From NCBI RefSeq assembly GCF_000715075.1, contig NC_134102.1:44835348-44899347 (forward strand): 64,000 bases of DNA, given 5' to 3'. This DNA comes from Nicotiana tabacum (lineage: Eukaryota > Streptophyta > Magnoliopsida > Solanales > Solanaceae). Position 1 is the first letter of the stretch, and each line of letters starts with the position of its first letter. Shown one piece after another: positions 34,760 to 47,121 of this stretch. The position numbers and the translations under genes are program-made. Below the pieces are notes generated by a model, which was not told the origin of the DNA, searched no databases, and worked only from the letters and a program-made list of their open reading frames with translations.

Positions 34760-37327
34760 TGTCACGCCCCAAAAACGAGGAGCGTGACCGGCGCTCAACC
34801 GAGTGAAACCGACCGAGCAAGCCTGTTAGATTTCCTTCTACCCAAAATCATCCATGAATGAATATAATACATATTTTCATTAATTAAACAAAATGTGATC
34901 ATGTCTGTAATACCAATTAATTACCAATAGTTTTTGTCATTTTTAAGGTCTCAATTCCACACATTTTTCATAATCTGAATTGGAAATAGTAATTCAAGTA
35001 CAACATAATGAGTTTGACTTCCATGCACCAGTATACAACCCACTCTATGTCTACAGAGCCTCTATAGATAAAGAAGAGTACAATGATAATGCCGCCAATG
35101 AGGCCCGACTATATCTCAAACAGAATATACAGAGTACAAAAGATACATGACCTTGTGATGAAGTGGGGCTCACCAAGTCAGTTGGGAAGAAGGTGTACTG
35201 CTATCACTGATCAATATCTCCTGCTGTGGAACCACCTGCATCCATTTAAAGATGCAGCGTCCCCGGCAAAAGGGACGTTAGAACCGTCAAATAGCACTAG
35301 TATGTGTAACCAAACACCCTCTTAATAGAACAAATAATAAAAACAAGAATATCATAATATCAATGAAAGCCTTAATCAACAACAAACCTCAATTTAGGGT
35401 CAAGACAGTGTTCAAATTAATTTTCATATCTCACATTGGGAGATTTGTTTTAGCATCGATATTCACATTACCATTGTTCACAATACTAATGCCACCGTAT
35501 ATTTAGCACGGAGTCCGATCACGACCCGATCGGCTAGGCTATCTCACTAGAGAATCAACCACAATTACTATCAATACCAATACCACCATAATTTTAGTAC
35601 CGTAATTTTAGTACGGAGTCCGATCATGACCCGATCGGCTAGGCTATCTCATTGGAGACATCAACCTTTTTATATCGATCATCGCATTTCATATTACTTT
35701 CACATCTTTTCATTTCATTGGCACTAATGACCATAATTATAATATCATTCTTAGCACGTTGGCCATATTTAGTATTTCATGCTCACCTTTTCCCTTTCTA
35801 ACATCAGCATCATTAACAACAACAACAACGACAACAACAATAATTCAAATCAAGGCATATAGTACACATGTGAGCAATTAAGAGTTTAAGGCACTTAGAG
35901 ATTCTTCACAAAATTTGGCATAATAGCCTTCGTTTGAATTTAACTTGAAGTCGAACATTTCTAATGCACATCCCATATTTTTGACACATCCTCAATTGAT
36001 AACATAACATAAATAAAGCATTTGGGATACTTGTTGAACATATATCATTCAACCCAATCTTACTCGGAATAGCCAATTTTATAATGAACCACTCGGGACT
36101 TACATAATTCGCATGAATATCGTGGGATCCAATTTTAAGAGAAGAGTTTAGCCAACATACCTCAATTGAGCTTCCTTAAACTCTAAAATGTTCTGGAATT
36201 CTTAGCAACTTCAAGCTATTGTAGATATATAACAAATTGAATCAAAATTAGGAAGATGATAATGGTTCTAGCTCATTTGAGCATTTTATCAAACACTAGG
36301 TGTGCATTAAGGTTTCAAGGTCATTTTATGGAGGATTCCATTATCCCACAACTCAATCTTTACCATGCTTAGTTCAACAATCTTCCCACACCACTTGATA
36401 TCACATGCATGTAAAATAAACAACTCTCATGCCCAAAAATTATCTTGCTAATTACCCATTTTTAGAAAATTTCGAAATTAGGGTTTAGGGTGTAGAATCT
36501 TACCTCTAGGATGAAGACCTAGTGAGTTTCCCTTCTTAATCTTCCATAACTTGAGCAAGAATTGAAGATCAATTATTGAAGAACACCTTCTCACTCTAGG
36601 GCACTCTCTCTCACTCTAAAATGTCAGATTATAGATCAAAATGCCCCAAATAGTGCATTTAACGAAATAGGGTCGGGTTTTAAAAACCCAAAAATGGAGC
36701 ACCGGAACAAGGTCTGCGATCGCATAACCGATATGCGGACCGCATATCGGTCGCATAATTGGTTACAAAATAGTCGAAAGAACTGTCTGTGTATGCAAAT
36801 TCAAGCATAATGAAACTAATAAACTTCCAACTTCTAAAACTAATGCCGAACCATATCAAATCAATTCCGAATGACCTAAAATTTTGCACACTAGTCTCAA
36901 ATGATACAACGGACCTATTCCAACTCCCGGAACAAAAATTCAAACCCAGTATCAACAAAGTCAATTGTCCCTCAAACCTCTCAACCTTCCAAACCTTCAA
37001 CTTTCCAACTTTTGCCAATAAGCCTCAAACCAATCTACGGACCTCCAAATCAACATCCGAACATACGCCTAAGTCCAAAATAACCATACAAAGCTATCGA
37101 AGCCATCAAAATTCCATTCTGGAGTCATCTACACAAAAGTCAAACTCTGATCAACTCTTCCAACTTATGCCTTCAAGCTTGGGACTAAGTGGCTCAATTC
37201 ACTCCAACGCTTCCCGAAAACCAATCCAACCACCCCGGTAAGTCACATAACTACAAATGAACATAGAAGAGGAGATAAATAGGGGAACGAGGCTACAATA
37301 CATGAAATGACTGACTAGGTCATTACA
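34760..37327 (-). mobile_element. Z: solo LTR (2.57 kb) with mismatched flanks
   Basis: On the minus strand it starts tgtaatgacctagtcag at 37327 and ends ggggcgtgaca at 34760. There is no primer site or polypurine tract next to either end, so it is a solo LTR. Left flank is H interior (ataa), right flank is protease of D (tcatg); these do not match as a target duplication. Its first 540 bp are colinear with LTR A. It contains a two-copy tandem repeat (35509-35665), an aac microsatellite (35813-35842) and a GC-rich palindrome (36727-36751). Confidence 0.82.
35509..35665 (-). repeat. Two-copy 105-bp tandem repeat in LTR Z
   Basis: 'cggagtccgatca' through 'ggctatctca' occurs at 35509 and again at 35614, with three or so changes. 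It occupies the LTR zone where other families here hold tandem arrays. Confidence 0.75.
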
Positions 37328-38551
37328 TCATGGTAATGGATTGGCTGGCCTCTTATTATGCTATGGTGGATTGTCGGGAGAAAGTTATTCGCTTTAAATT
37401 TCCAATAGGATGCATTTTCGAATGGAAGGGTGATGTTTCAGTGCCAAAATAGAAGTTTATTTCTTACCTTAAGGCTCGAAAGATGATCACGAAAGGACAT
37501 GTCTATCATTTGGTACAGATGCAAGATGCGGAAGCGAAGCCTCTATCACTTTAGTCGGTTCTGGTCATTAGTGAATTTCCCAATGTGTTCCCTGATGAAC
37601 TCTCGGGTATTCAACCTGAGAGGGAAATTGAGTTTGCCATCGATGTGCCATCCAATACGCAATCGATATCAATTCCTCCGTATAGAATGGCTCCCGCCGA
37701 GTTGAAGGAACTAAAAGATCAGTTTACGGACCTTCTTAATAAGGGCTTCATTCGACCCAGTACTTCCCTGTGGGGAGCCCCAGTGCTATTTGTTCGAAAG
37801 AAGGATGGTTCGTTGAGGATGTGTATTGATTACCGACAACAAAATAAGGTAACTATCAAGAATAAGTATTTGCTTCCAAGAATCGATGATTTATTTTACC
37901 AATTGCAAGACGCTAAGTATTTCTCGAAGATTGACCTCAGATCTGGGTATCATCAGTTAAAGATTAGGTAAAAGATATTCTGAAAATAGCCTTTCGGACC
38001 AGATATGGTCATTACGAGTTTCTTGTTATGTCCTTTGGCCTAACCAATGCTCCAATGGACTTCATAGATCTGATGAATCGAGTATTTAGGCCATATTTGG
38101 ATATCTTTGTGATCGTGTTCATTGACGATATTTTGGTGTACTCTCGATCGGAGGTAGAGCACGCGGAGCATATGCGAAAGATCCTGCGCACACTCTAGGA
38201 TCACAGGTTGTACGCCAAGTTTTCCAAGTGCAAATTCTTGCTAAATCGGTGACTTTTCTTGGTCATCTAGTATTGGCAGAAGGTATCAAGGTTGATGGCC
38301 AAAAGGTTGAAGTAGTAAAGAATTGTCCAAGGCCTAGAACTCCTACCGAGGTACGCAACTTCTTAGGCTTAGCCAGTTACTAACAAAGATTTGTGGAGAA
38401 TTTCTCATCCATAGTTTCTCCCTTGACGAAGTTGACACATGAGGCAACAAAATTCAAGTGGACCAATGTTTGTGAAAAGAACTTGCAAGAGTTAAAGGAC
38501 AGGTTAACCTCGGTGCCAGTTCTAACTCTTCTTAAAGGACCCGGGAGGTAA
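37328..38551 (+). pseudogene. pol: Chromovirus D/K protease end and reverse transcriptase
   Basis: Starts inside the protease (VMDWLASYYAMVDC), then RT in the same frame: [62 protein letters not shown]. Stops are at about 37450 and 37552. After 37970 a frameshift moves to another frame ([19 protein letters not shown]), with the RT catalytic motif FIDD at 38118-38129. Further stops follow in the connection domain. RT is the polymerase that copies element RNA to DNA. The next piece continues at 41618 after a solo LTR. Confidence 0.88.
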
Positions 38552-41500
38552 TGTCACGACCCAAAATCCAACTAGTCATGATGGCACCTAACCCAGCCCG
38601 CTAGGTAAGCCAATCTAACAATAATTCAACTCAAGTAGATCTACTAAGAAAAATAATGATAATATAACTCAGCATTTATACAAGGAATCCCCAAGGACTG
38701 GTAGTATAAATCATGAGCTTCTAAGATTTAGAGTTTACAAAGCTAGTATGAAATTAATACATCATATGTTTGAAATGTACGTAAATAGATTTTTATAAAT
38801 CTAAAGCTACCATGAACAAGAGGAAGCTACAACCGGTGCAGGTGCATCTTCAAAGCCATCTCCTGCCATACACATCAATACCAGCTCCAAAATCTGCACG
38901 CAAGGTGCAGAAGTGTAGTATGAGTACAACAAACCCCATGTACTCAATAAGTAACAAACCTAACCTTAGGTTGAAAGTAGTGACGAGCTTGTACCAAGTT
39001 AGAGTCCAACACCAATAGACAAGAACCACCCATAACAATATAATGAAAATACTACAAATAATACTCAAAGATATGATGCTCAGCTCGTTCACAGTAAAAC
39101 CCAAATCTTTCACCAAAATGACCAAAATATGAGTATATCAGAAAACTGTGAAACCAAAAACATTCAACAATAGATAAGATGTTTCATTATCAGATAGCAT
39201 GAGGAAAGTAAATCTCTATGACTACATGTCAATGTGCATGTGAAGTCATGAATGTCACAATATTGTACAGCATGAGAAAATGCATCTATATGCCTACATG
39301 CCAAGTATGCATGTCAACTGTAATGCAACACAGTGATAAAGCCATATACTTATACTCTTAGAGTATTCAACCTCACTCAGCACGTTGAATCACTCAGTAC
39401 TCCCAATCACTCATCACTCTCAATCACTCAGCACTCGCACTCGCACTCTTCGGTACATGCGCTCATTGCTGGTATGTCAGACTCCAGATGGGTAGATCCT
39501 TCCCAAGCGCTAATATGAGCCAATCATGGCATGCTGCGGCATGTAGCCCGATCCCATAAATATCACTCACAATCAGGCCCTCGGCCTAACTCAGTCATCA
39601 ATATCTCTATCTCTCGTGCTCACAAATCTCATGCCAATCAGCCCAAACAATGATACATGATGTAACAATAAATGATAACAGAGACTGAGATCTGATATGC
39701 AAATGAATGAATATGATTGAGTATGTAATTACAATTTAACCAAATAATTCAACAGCAGAAATGACCTCAATGGGTCCGAAAAGAATAAGCATATAGAAAA
39801 AACATGGTTTCTAACATAGATCACAACTCAATTACTCCAGAACATAGAAATTTCATGGATAGAAACAAGATTTGGTAACTACACAGAATCAACCGAGCCA
39901 AAATTTACATGGCGCCCACACGCCCGTCACCTAGCATGTGCGTCACCTCAACACCAAACACATAACACATATGTTCCAGGATTCATACCCTCAGCACCGT
40001 GTTTAGAAGTGTTACTTACCTCGAACAAGTCGAATCCAATACTGAGTAAGCAAAACAATACTCTAAAAATGCCCTCCCATATGTACCGACCTCCGGACGG
40101 CTCAAAACTAGCCAAAAGCAACTCAAAAAAATCAAATAATTCCTAAGAAACAACCCCTAATGATAAAGGTCAAATCTTTAACCAAAAGTCCAAAGTCAAC
40201 CAAAAGGTCAAACCCGGGCTCGCACCTCAGAACCCGACAAAACACACAAAATCTAACAATCTATTGAATTACGAGTCCAACCATACTAGTTTCACTCAAA
40301 TACAACTCCGAATCGATATTCAAAACTCAAAATTTTACTTTATGAAATTTTAGACAAAACCCCAAAATTTCTCTTTGAAATTCATAATCCAAATGCCAAA
40401 AACGAAGATAGGTTCATGATATATAATAAAAATCGAGTAGAGAACACTGACCTCAATCCATATGGTGAAAATAACCTCAAAAATCTTCTTAATCCGAGCT
40501 CCATAACTCCAAATATTTTAAAATAGCTGAAACCCCCGAAAATAGAGTTTTTATAATCACTGGATGAATTAATGAATCGCGATCACGGAACTATCATCGC
40601 GATCGCGAAGAAGAAAAATGCACGGCCCTGAAATACTCTACGCGATTGTGGGACGAGCCTCGAAGAATCTCTACATGAACGCGGCCCCAGCATTGTGAAT
40701 GCGATGAAGAAGTCACAAAGACCCGCCCCGCCTAGCTCTACACTGCGCGAACGCGTAACCACTTGTGTGAACGCGACGCTCAAGCTCGAGCAACCTACGC
40801 AAATGCGGATGAGTATTCACAAATGCGAAGAAGAAGATACCCAGCTCCAGATTTTCCTCTATGTAATCGCACCTCCACCTTCGCGATCGCGAAGAACAAT
40901 TGGGATATCAGACACCAGCAGCAACCAGCAATGAAAACATGAAGAAAATGGCCCCAAATCAATCTGAAACACGCCTAAGCCCCTCAGAACCCTAAGTCCG
41001 AACATGCCAACAAGTCCCATAACATAACACGGACCTACTCAAGGCCTCAAATTCTCCGTAACAATATCAAAACCATGAATCGTGCCTCAAATCGAATCTA
41101 ATGAACTTTTAAACTTTCAACTTCCAAAATTAGTGCCCAACCATATCAAAACAACTTGGAATGAACTCAAATATTTCACACAAGTCCTAAATGACATAAT
41201 GAATCCATTCCAATTCCTGGAACCACAATCCTAACTCTATATCATCAAAGTCAACTCCCGATCAAACTTATGAACATTCCAAACCTTCAATTTGCCAACT
41301 TTCTCCAAATAGTGACAAAACCTTCTAGAAACATCCAAATGCAAATCCGAGCATACGCCCAAGTCCAACATCACCATCCGAACCTAACAGAATTATCAAA
41401 ACTCCTTTCTGAGGTCAAATACTCAAAAGTCAAACTTGGCCAACTCTTCCAACTTAAAGCTTCCTAGTTGAGAATCATTCTTCCAAATCAATTTCAAATC

Positions 41501-41617
41501 ACCTGAAAATCAAAACCGACTATTCATAAAAGTCATAATACATCATATGAAGATATTTAAGACTTCAAATAGATTAATGGAATGCAAATGCACAAAATGA
41601 TCGGTCGGGTTGTTATA
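38552..41617 (-). mobile_element. Solo giant LTR inside RNase H of D
   Basis: 3066 bp, starting tgtcacgaccc (plus reading) and ending gttgttata. Same family as the LTRs of C and L. Flanks are ggtaa / ggtac, sharing ggta. Removing the LTR and one copy of the duplication restores the reading across the RNase H start (PGR then YVIYCDAS). There is no interior, so it formed by LTR-LTR recombination of a full element. A TATA (tataaaaa on the minus strand) lies at 40548-40555, next to a CpG-rich block at 40575-40895. Confidence 0.9.
40575..40895 (-). promoter_or_regulatory. CpG-rich palindrome block upstream of TATA in solo LTR
   Basis: Several gcgatcgc or gcgaacgc motifs in an otherwise AT-rich LTR, including a perfect 16-bp palindrome cttcgcgatcgcgaag at 40879-40894. 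On the LTR's own strand it lies just before the TATA at 40555-40548. Function is unknown; the promoter-proximal position suggests a regulatory or methylation target role. Confidence 0.5.
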
Positions 41618-43565
41618 GGTACGTTATATATTGTGATGCCTCTAGAGTGGGATTGGGTAGTGTTTTAATGCAATATGTGAAAGTTGTTGCTTATGATTCA
41701 AGACAACTAAGGAAAGATGAGCAGAATTACCCCACTCATGACTTGGAGCTAGCAGTTGTTGTATTTACTTTAAAAATATGGCGTCGCTACTTGTATGGGG
41801 TTCATGTTGACATATTCACGAACCACAAGAGCTTGCAATAAAATTCAATCAAAAAGAATTGAATCTGAGACAATGGAGATGGCTCAAATTGTAAAAGTCT
41901 TACAATGTTGATATTTTATACCACCTCGGGAAGGCAAATGTTGTGGATGATGCATTAAGTCAAAATACATAGATAGTATATGACATGTGGAGAAGCATAA
42001 ATTGGAGATGAATAAAGACTTGTACTAGCTGACTAATCTAAGCATACGGTTTCTCGACACCTATGATGGAGGAGCCGTAGTTTGAAACACTGTTGAATCC
42101 TCATTAGTGGCGGAAGTAAAGGCACGACAATTTGACGAGCTTTGACGAGCCACCCTTGGTGGAAATGAGAGAATGCATTCCCTTTCAAAAGAAGCAAGAG
42201 TTCCAGTTATCCGATGATGGAGTCCTCATATACAATGATCGGTTATGTGTACCCAGTGTTGGGGGACTCCGAGAGTAAATCATGGCGGATATTCATTAGT
42301 CTCGGTATTCTGTTCATCCGGTATCAACCAAGATGTATCACGATCTTCAGTGTCTATACTGGAGGAATAGCATAAAGATGAGCATTGTTGAATACGTCGC
42401 TCAATGTCCAAACTGCCAACAAGTTAAGGATGAGCACCAAAAAATAGTAGGATTTTAAGAAAATATGAAAATTCTGACCTAGAAGTGGGAGATAATCAAT
42501 ATGGATTTCGTTACCGGATTTCCACGATCACGTCAAAGGTTTGACTCCATATGGGTTATTGTGGATCCAACTCACCAAGTCAGTTCATTTTATGCCAGTT
42601 GAGACTACCTTCTCGGCTGAAGGCTACCCCAAGTTATATATTAAGGAGATACTTCGACTTCATGTAGTTCTGATTTCTTCATATTGGACCGAGGTGCCTA
42701 GTTTACGGCTAATTTTTGGAGGTCATTCCAAAAAAGATTGGGTACAATGATCAACCTTAGCACAGACTTCCATCCACTAACAGACGGCCAGGCTAAGCGC
42801 ACTATTCAAACACTCAAGGACATGTTGCGAACCTACGTTTTAGATTTCAAAGGAAATTTGGAGGATCATCTACCACTCATCGAATTTGCTTACAACAATA
42901 GATATCATGCTAGCATTCAGATAGTACCGTATGAGGCCCTATACGGATGGAAGTGCATCCTATCGGCTGGTTCGAAGTTGGTGAAACAAAATTATTAGGT
43001 CCCAAGTTGGTGCAACAAGATTTAGAAAAGGTGAAAACAATTTAAAGCTGACTATCGACCACCCATAGCAGACATAAATCTTACTCGGATAACTGACGGT
43101 GAGATTTGGAGTTTGCTGTGGGAGACTGGGTGTTCTTGAAGGTGTTGCCTATGAAAGGCGTGATGAGATTTGGTAAGAAAGAAAAATTAAACCCCCGGTA
43201 TATTGGACCACACCAAATTATTCAGAGAGATAGTCAAGTGGCTTATAAGCTTGAATTGCCCTCGGAATTGGAGGCAGTGCATCCGGTATTCCATGAATCT
43301 ATACTTCAAAAGTCCTTGAGTGATCCATCATGTGTTACCCCTATTGAAAATATTCAAGTCACAGAGGACTTAACTTATGAAAAGATTTCGGTGGCAATCT
43401 TAGATCATCAAGTGCATAAGCTGCGAACTAACGAAGTTGCTTCTGTTAAACTACTTCAGAGGAACAACAGAGTAGAAGAAATGACATGGAAAGCTGAAGA
43501 AGATATGAAATCCACGTATCCCCATTTGTTCCATGATATGGAAAGCAACAATAAGGCCACCACGG
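41618..43565 (+). pseudogene. pol: Chromovirus D/K RNase H, integrase, chromodomain
   Basis: RNase H: YCDAS and DLELA are present, but the third acidic residue is changed (FTNHKSLQ, Asn at 41821-41823). The integrase zinc-binding region (42310-42440) ends CPNCQQVKDEHQ. In the catalytic core MDFVTG (42501) is present. The Glu of the DDE triad is Lys ([13 protein letters not shown] at 42795-42797). The C-terminal domain and chromodomain-like tail are in one open frame from 43106 (FGKKEKLNPRYIGPH, VAILDHQVHKLR, MTWKAEEDMKSTYPHLF). Frameshifts separate the parts. It ends abruptly at about 43565, where J's LTR begins. Confidence 0.87.
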
Positions 43566-44226
43566 TGGACTATTTTGTGGACTATTTTGTGTTGCTGTTG
43601 GGATGCGTGTTTTACTACTGTTTTGTGGAGTTTTGGAGGAGGAAGGGTGTGGATAAACACCACATAAATTCAGGGTGGTGGGCTGGTCGTTCGTCATAAA
43701 CTTTTCAGGATGTTTGACACTACTACGGTGGTCGTTTTGTGTTTGAAGAGATTGGGGTGTGTTGAGCTATTTTGTAGTATTTTGTGGTGTATATAAGGTT
43801 GGAAAATAATGTATATATGTTGATATTGTTGTGTTCTTGTGTTGTTGGTGTTATCTTGAATTTGGAGGAAGTAAGGATTATAGGGGAGATGCTGCCCGTT
43901 TTAATACAAAATACGTTTGTCGTTCGTTGTGCGATAGTTGTACCCTTCGTAACTTAATGATAGAATTATTATTGTTGTAGATTAAGGTGAGAAGAGGTGA
44001 GTTCAACTTGGTGATTGGAAATATTGTGATAAGGTATTTTAAGGCTAAACCTTTCTTCATTTTGGCATGATCCCGTAACTACATGCCTTTAATAACGAGG
44101 CATAAAGAGAAATTCATATTTCTGAACTTATGTACATTATCCTAGTCTCATAAGTTACAGTATTCTTCCTTATCGGGACTTTATATTCAGTTAAGTATTG
44201 TCTTCTTTCAGTCAAGAGAGCAGAGG

Positions 44227-44229
<3 letters not shown>

Positions 44230-44295
<66 letters not shown>
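44230..44295. repeat. (TA)n microsatellite in J 5' LTR
   Basis: 66 bp of pure TA. The same site in the 3' LTR (51972-51981) has about 10 bp. The two LTRs were identical at insertion, so the length difference arose afterwards. Confidence 0.95.
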
Positions 44296-44298
<3 letters not shown>

Positions 44299-44379
44299 TA
44301 TTACAATATTTTCACCACCATCGAGCTATAATCGGTGGGCAGGCCCCTATTGGGAAACCTCTGATCAGATGGTAAGTTA

Positions 44380-44515
44380 TATACCGAGCCTACTGTGGCC
44401 GAGCGCCTATGAGAGAGCCCAGGATGGCCGAGATACAGAGCCTAGTATGGCTGAGTGCCTATGAGCGAGCCTACTACGGCCGAGCAGTTACACGTACCGA
44501 GCCTTATAGGGCCGG
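44380..44515 (+). repeat. Tandem gagcctac-type repeats in J LTR
   Basis: Units based on 'gagcctactgtggccgag' recur about five times at 20-40 bp spacing, and again in the 3' LTR at about 52070-52200. Confidence 0.75.
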
Positions 44516-45197
44516 ACATTTATTTTACTTACAATATTGAAGGTGTTGAGTCAGTATCAACAGGTAAGCTTATCTCCAAATCATCTTTGACTCCCAGTTA
44601 CTTGCAGTTATTATATTATCAGTTCAGTTTTAGCTTTCAGATATTTTATTGTATTACATACTCGGTACATTATTTCGTACTGACGTCCTTTTTCTGGGGA
44701 CACTGTATTTAATGCGTGTAGGTTCAGATAGACAGACGGGTAGACCTCCTCAGTAGGTGTTGCCCGAGTTCAGCCTGATCGGTAAGCTCCATGTCCTTCA
44801 GAGTTGCCGGGTCTAGGGTTTTGTGTGCAAATTGTGTATATACGTTATGGGTAGGTCGAGGCCCAGTTTCGATCAAAGTACATCTATCAGTAGAGGCTTG
44901 TAGACATATCCTGTCAGTTAGTTCACCATGTTGGGCTTGTGGGATTTGTATGTATATTTTGTTAGTTTGTTAGCTGTAGTAGTTATTACGTCCTTGTCGA
45001 CCCATCTTTATATTGATGTTTAGTCAAAACTAGTTTCTGCTATGTTTTATATTTTGCTTCGCAAATTATCTTGCAATGTGGCCCCATGGCCAAATTATGA
45101 CGTTGTATGTTCAGAGTCCCTCAGTCGCAAGTTGGTATGCTATGTTAAGTGAGGCACCGGTGCCATTCTAGCCGCCAGGTTCGGGGCGTGACAAACT

Positions 45198-45209
45198 TGG
45201 TATCAGAGC
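45198..45209 (+). other. Primer binding site (tRNA-Met type) of J
   Basis: tggtatcagagc lies 4 bp after the LTR end, preceded by aact. It is identical to the sites of C and L. Confidence 0.9.
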
Positions 45210-45404
45210 AGTTCTGTCCTAGGGAGTCTACAAGTCGTGTCTAGTAGGGTCTTGTTTATAAATGTGTTGTGCACCACATTATATAAGCAGGGAACTACAG
45301 GGCATTTAGGAGTTGGTTACCCTTCTTTCAAATCTAAATCGTGCTGTAGAACTGAGTTATAGGAAATTTGAGTTAAACTTACATGTTGGTGTTTGCATAC
45401 ATAG

Positions 45405-46740
45405 ATGACGTTGACTAGGAAGACTACGGCTAGTAAGAGGAGAGATACAACAGCAAGTGAGGGGACCAGCAGGGTACCCCCAGTAGATGGGGCCCAATTT
45501 GAGGCCCAAGGCGAGACCCCTACTCAGCCATTACCGGCTCCTCCACCACCTGAGGAGATTCCTAGGGATACCGCACATCCAGTTCCCCCTCCACTTCCAT
45601 CAGATACGGACTTGAGGAATGCGGTGCATTTGCTGACACAGTTGGTAGCTAAACAGTAAGAGGCTAGGGCATCAGCTAGTTCAGGATCTTCTGAGGGGTC
45701 TGGGAGTTCAAGGGTCCGAGAGTTTATTGCTTTGTGTCCCCCAGAGTTCACGGGGACAGATCAGAGGGAGGACCCACAGGATTTCATAGATCAGCTTCAC
45801 AGGATCTTCCGAGTTATGTGTGCCACGGAGAAAGAAGCAGTTGAGCTAGCAGCTTTTTGACTCCGAGATATAGCCATCCTTTGGTACGAAGGATGGGAGA
45901 GATCCAGGGAACGTGATGCACCTCCAGTTGTTTGGGAGAATTTTTCATATGCCTTCCTTGACCAGTACTTACTGTGGGAGATCCGACAGGCTCGATTTGA
46001 TCAGTTTCTAGCCCTCAAGCAGGGCAATATAAGTGTCCGAGAGTATAGTCTCCATTTTGACTCATTGGCCAGAAATGCACCATCCATAGTTGCTACTATG
46101 CGGGACAGGATCCACAGGTTTATAGCAGGGTTGGCCTTAGAGTTGGCCGAGGCATGTGCCACCGCTGCATTGCAGGATAGTATGGATATCTCCCAGATTC
46201 AGGCATTCGCCCAGAATATAGAAAGGGGTAGGCATCGGCAGCAAGGTACAAAGAGAACTAAGCAAGGGCAGCGTAAGAGGTGAGATTTGCCAGGTCTCAG
46301 GAGCAATCTCAGGGTAGTTATAAGCCCCAGTACATCGTACTTCCACCTAGGCCTCTGCCACCTCAATTACAGGGTTACAGGTATGACCGCTATACTTAGT
46401 CAGGACTAGGTGAGAGCTCACGGGCATCGGGTTTGCAGTGACAGCGAGGTTCAAGGAAGACATGGTTGGGCCAATGCCGAGCAGGTTCCGATGCTTGTTA
46501 TATATGTGGGCATCCGGGGCATATGATGTGAGATTGCCCAAATAAAGATTCTAGGTATGGCACAACCAACAAGTTCAATAGCAGGATCATCTATGTTCTT
46601 TCATCCTTCATGGTGCGAGTCTCAGTCTTCGGTTGGTAGAGGTCGAGCAGAGGTAGAGGCTCCAATTCGGGTGATAATCAAAACTGTATCTATGCTTTAG
46701 CAGGTCGACAGGACCAGGAGTCTTCACCAGACGTTGTGAC
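45405..46740 (+). pseudogene. gag: Chromovirus J gag
   Basis: The ATG at 45405 opens a frame to 46283 with two stops (TAA at 45657, where Gln is expected, and TGA at 45858, where Arg is expected). Gag core: VREFIALCPPEF, FIDQLHRIFRVMCA, YAFLDQYLLWEIRQARF, LKQGNISVREYSLHFDSLA. After a frameshift near 46280, a CCHC knuckle is readable at 46496-46540 (CYICGHPGHMM, stop, DCP); the TGA there fits a CGA Arg codon. The N-terminal proline-rich segment is typical of this lineage. Confidence 0.9.
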
Positions 46741-47121
46741 AGGTATATTGACCATTTTCTCTAACAATGCTTATGCCTTGGTATAGTGCCTGAAATACTA
46801 AATGATCCTTTTGCGGTATCTATACTGGTCGGAGAACCGATTATTGCTAGACGGGTTTACCGAGGTTGTACGATTACCGTTTGTAGTCGTCGGACCTCAG
46901 CTGACCTAGTTGAGCTAGAGATGATGTATTTTGATGCTATCATGGGCATGGACTGGTTGGCAGCTTGCTATGCCACAGTTGATTACCGAGCAAAGGTAGC
47001 CAGATTTCATTTTCCGGGTGAGCCAGTCCTTGAATGAGTAGATAATACAGCGACACCCAGAGGTAGGTTTATTTCTTATCTAAAGGCGAGGAAAATTATC
47101 GCAAAAGGGTGCATTTATCAT
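46741..47121 (+). pseudogene. pol: Chromovirus J protease, active site deleted
   Basis: The segment before 46786 should carry the DPGSTLS-type active site, as in B. Instead 'gcttatgccttg' runs almost directly into MPEILNDPFAVS, so the catalytic loop (roughly a dozen residues) is missing. The remainder (VYRGCTITVCSRRTSADL, IMGMDWLAACYA) is well preserved. A TGA at 47035 replaces what is likely Trp. Confidence 0.82.

Larger units (their letters stand above)
43566..45193 (+). mobile_element. J 5' LTR, lacking the first ~950 bp
   Basis: Matches 51303-52879 of the 3' LTR. A tatataa box is at 43790 (51529 in the 3' LTR). It carries a TA microsatellite (44230-44295), a ccgagcctac tandem block (44380-44515), a conserved 'ttcgtactgacg' block and the end ggggcgtgaca. 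U3 upstream of 43566 is missing. Confidence 0.88.

Noticed and set aside
34760..37327. Z as the 5' LTR of a minus-strand element
   Set aside because: No primer site lies beyond its 34760 end; the neighbouring DNA is H interior.
6319..38551. B (protease) and D (protease-RT) as two halves of one element split by insertions
   Set aside because: They overlap by about 200 bp of the same protease region with many differences, so they are separate copies.
43566..43699. Extension of D's integrase frame to 43699
   Set aside because: The last ~45 codons are J LTR sequence (matched at 51303-51435), read through by chance.
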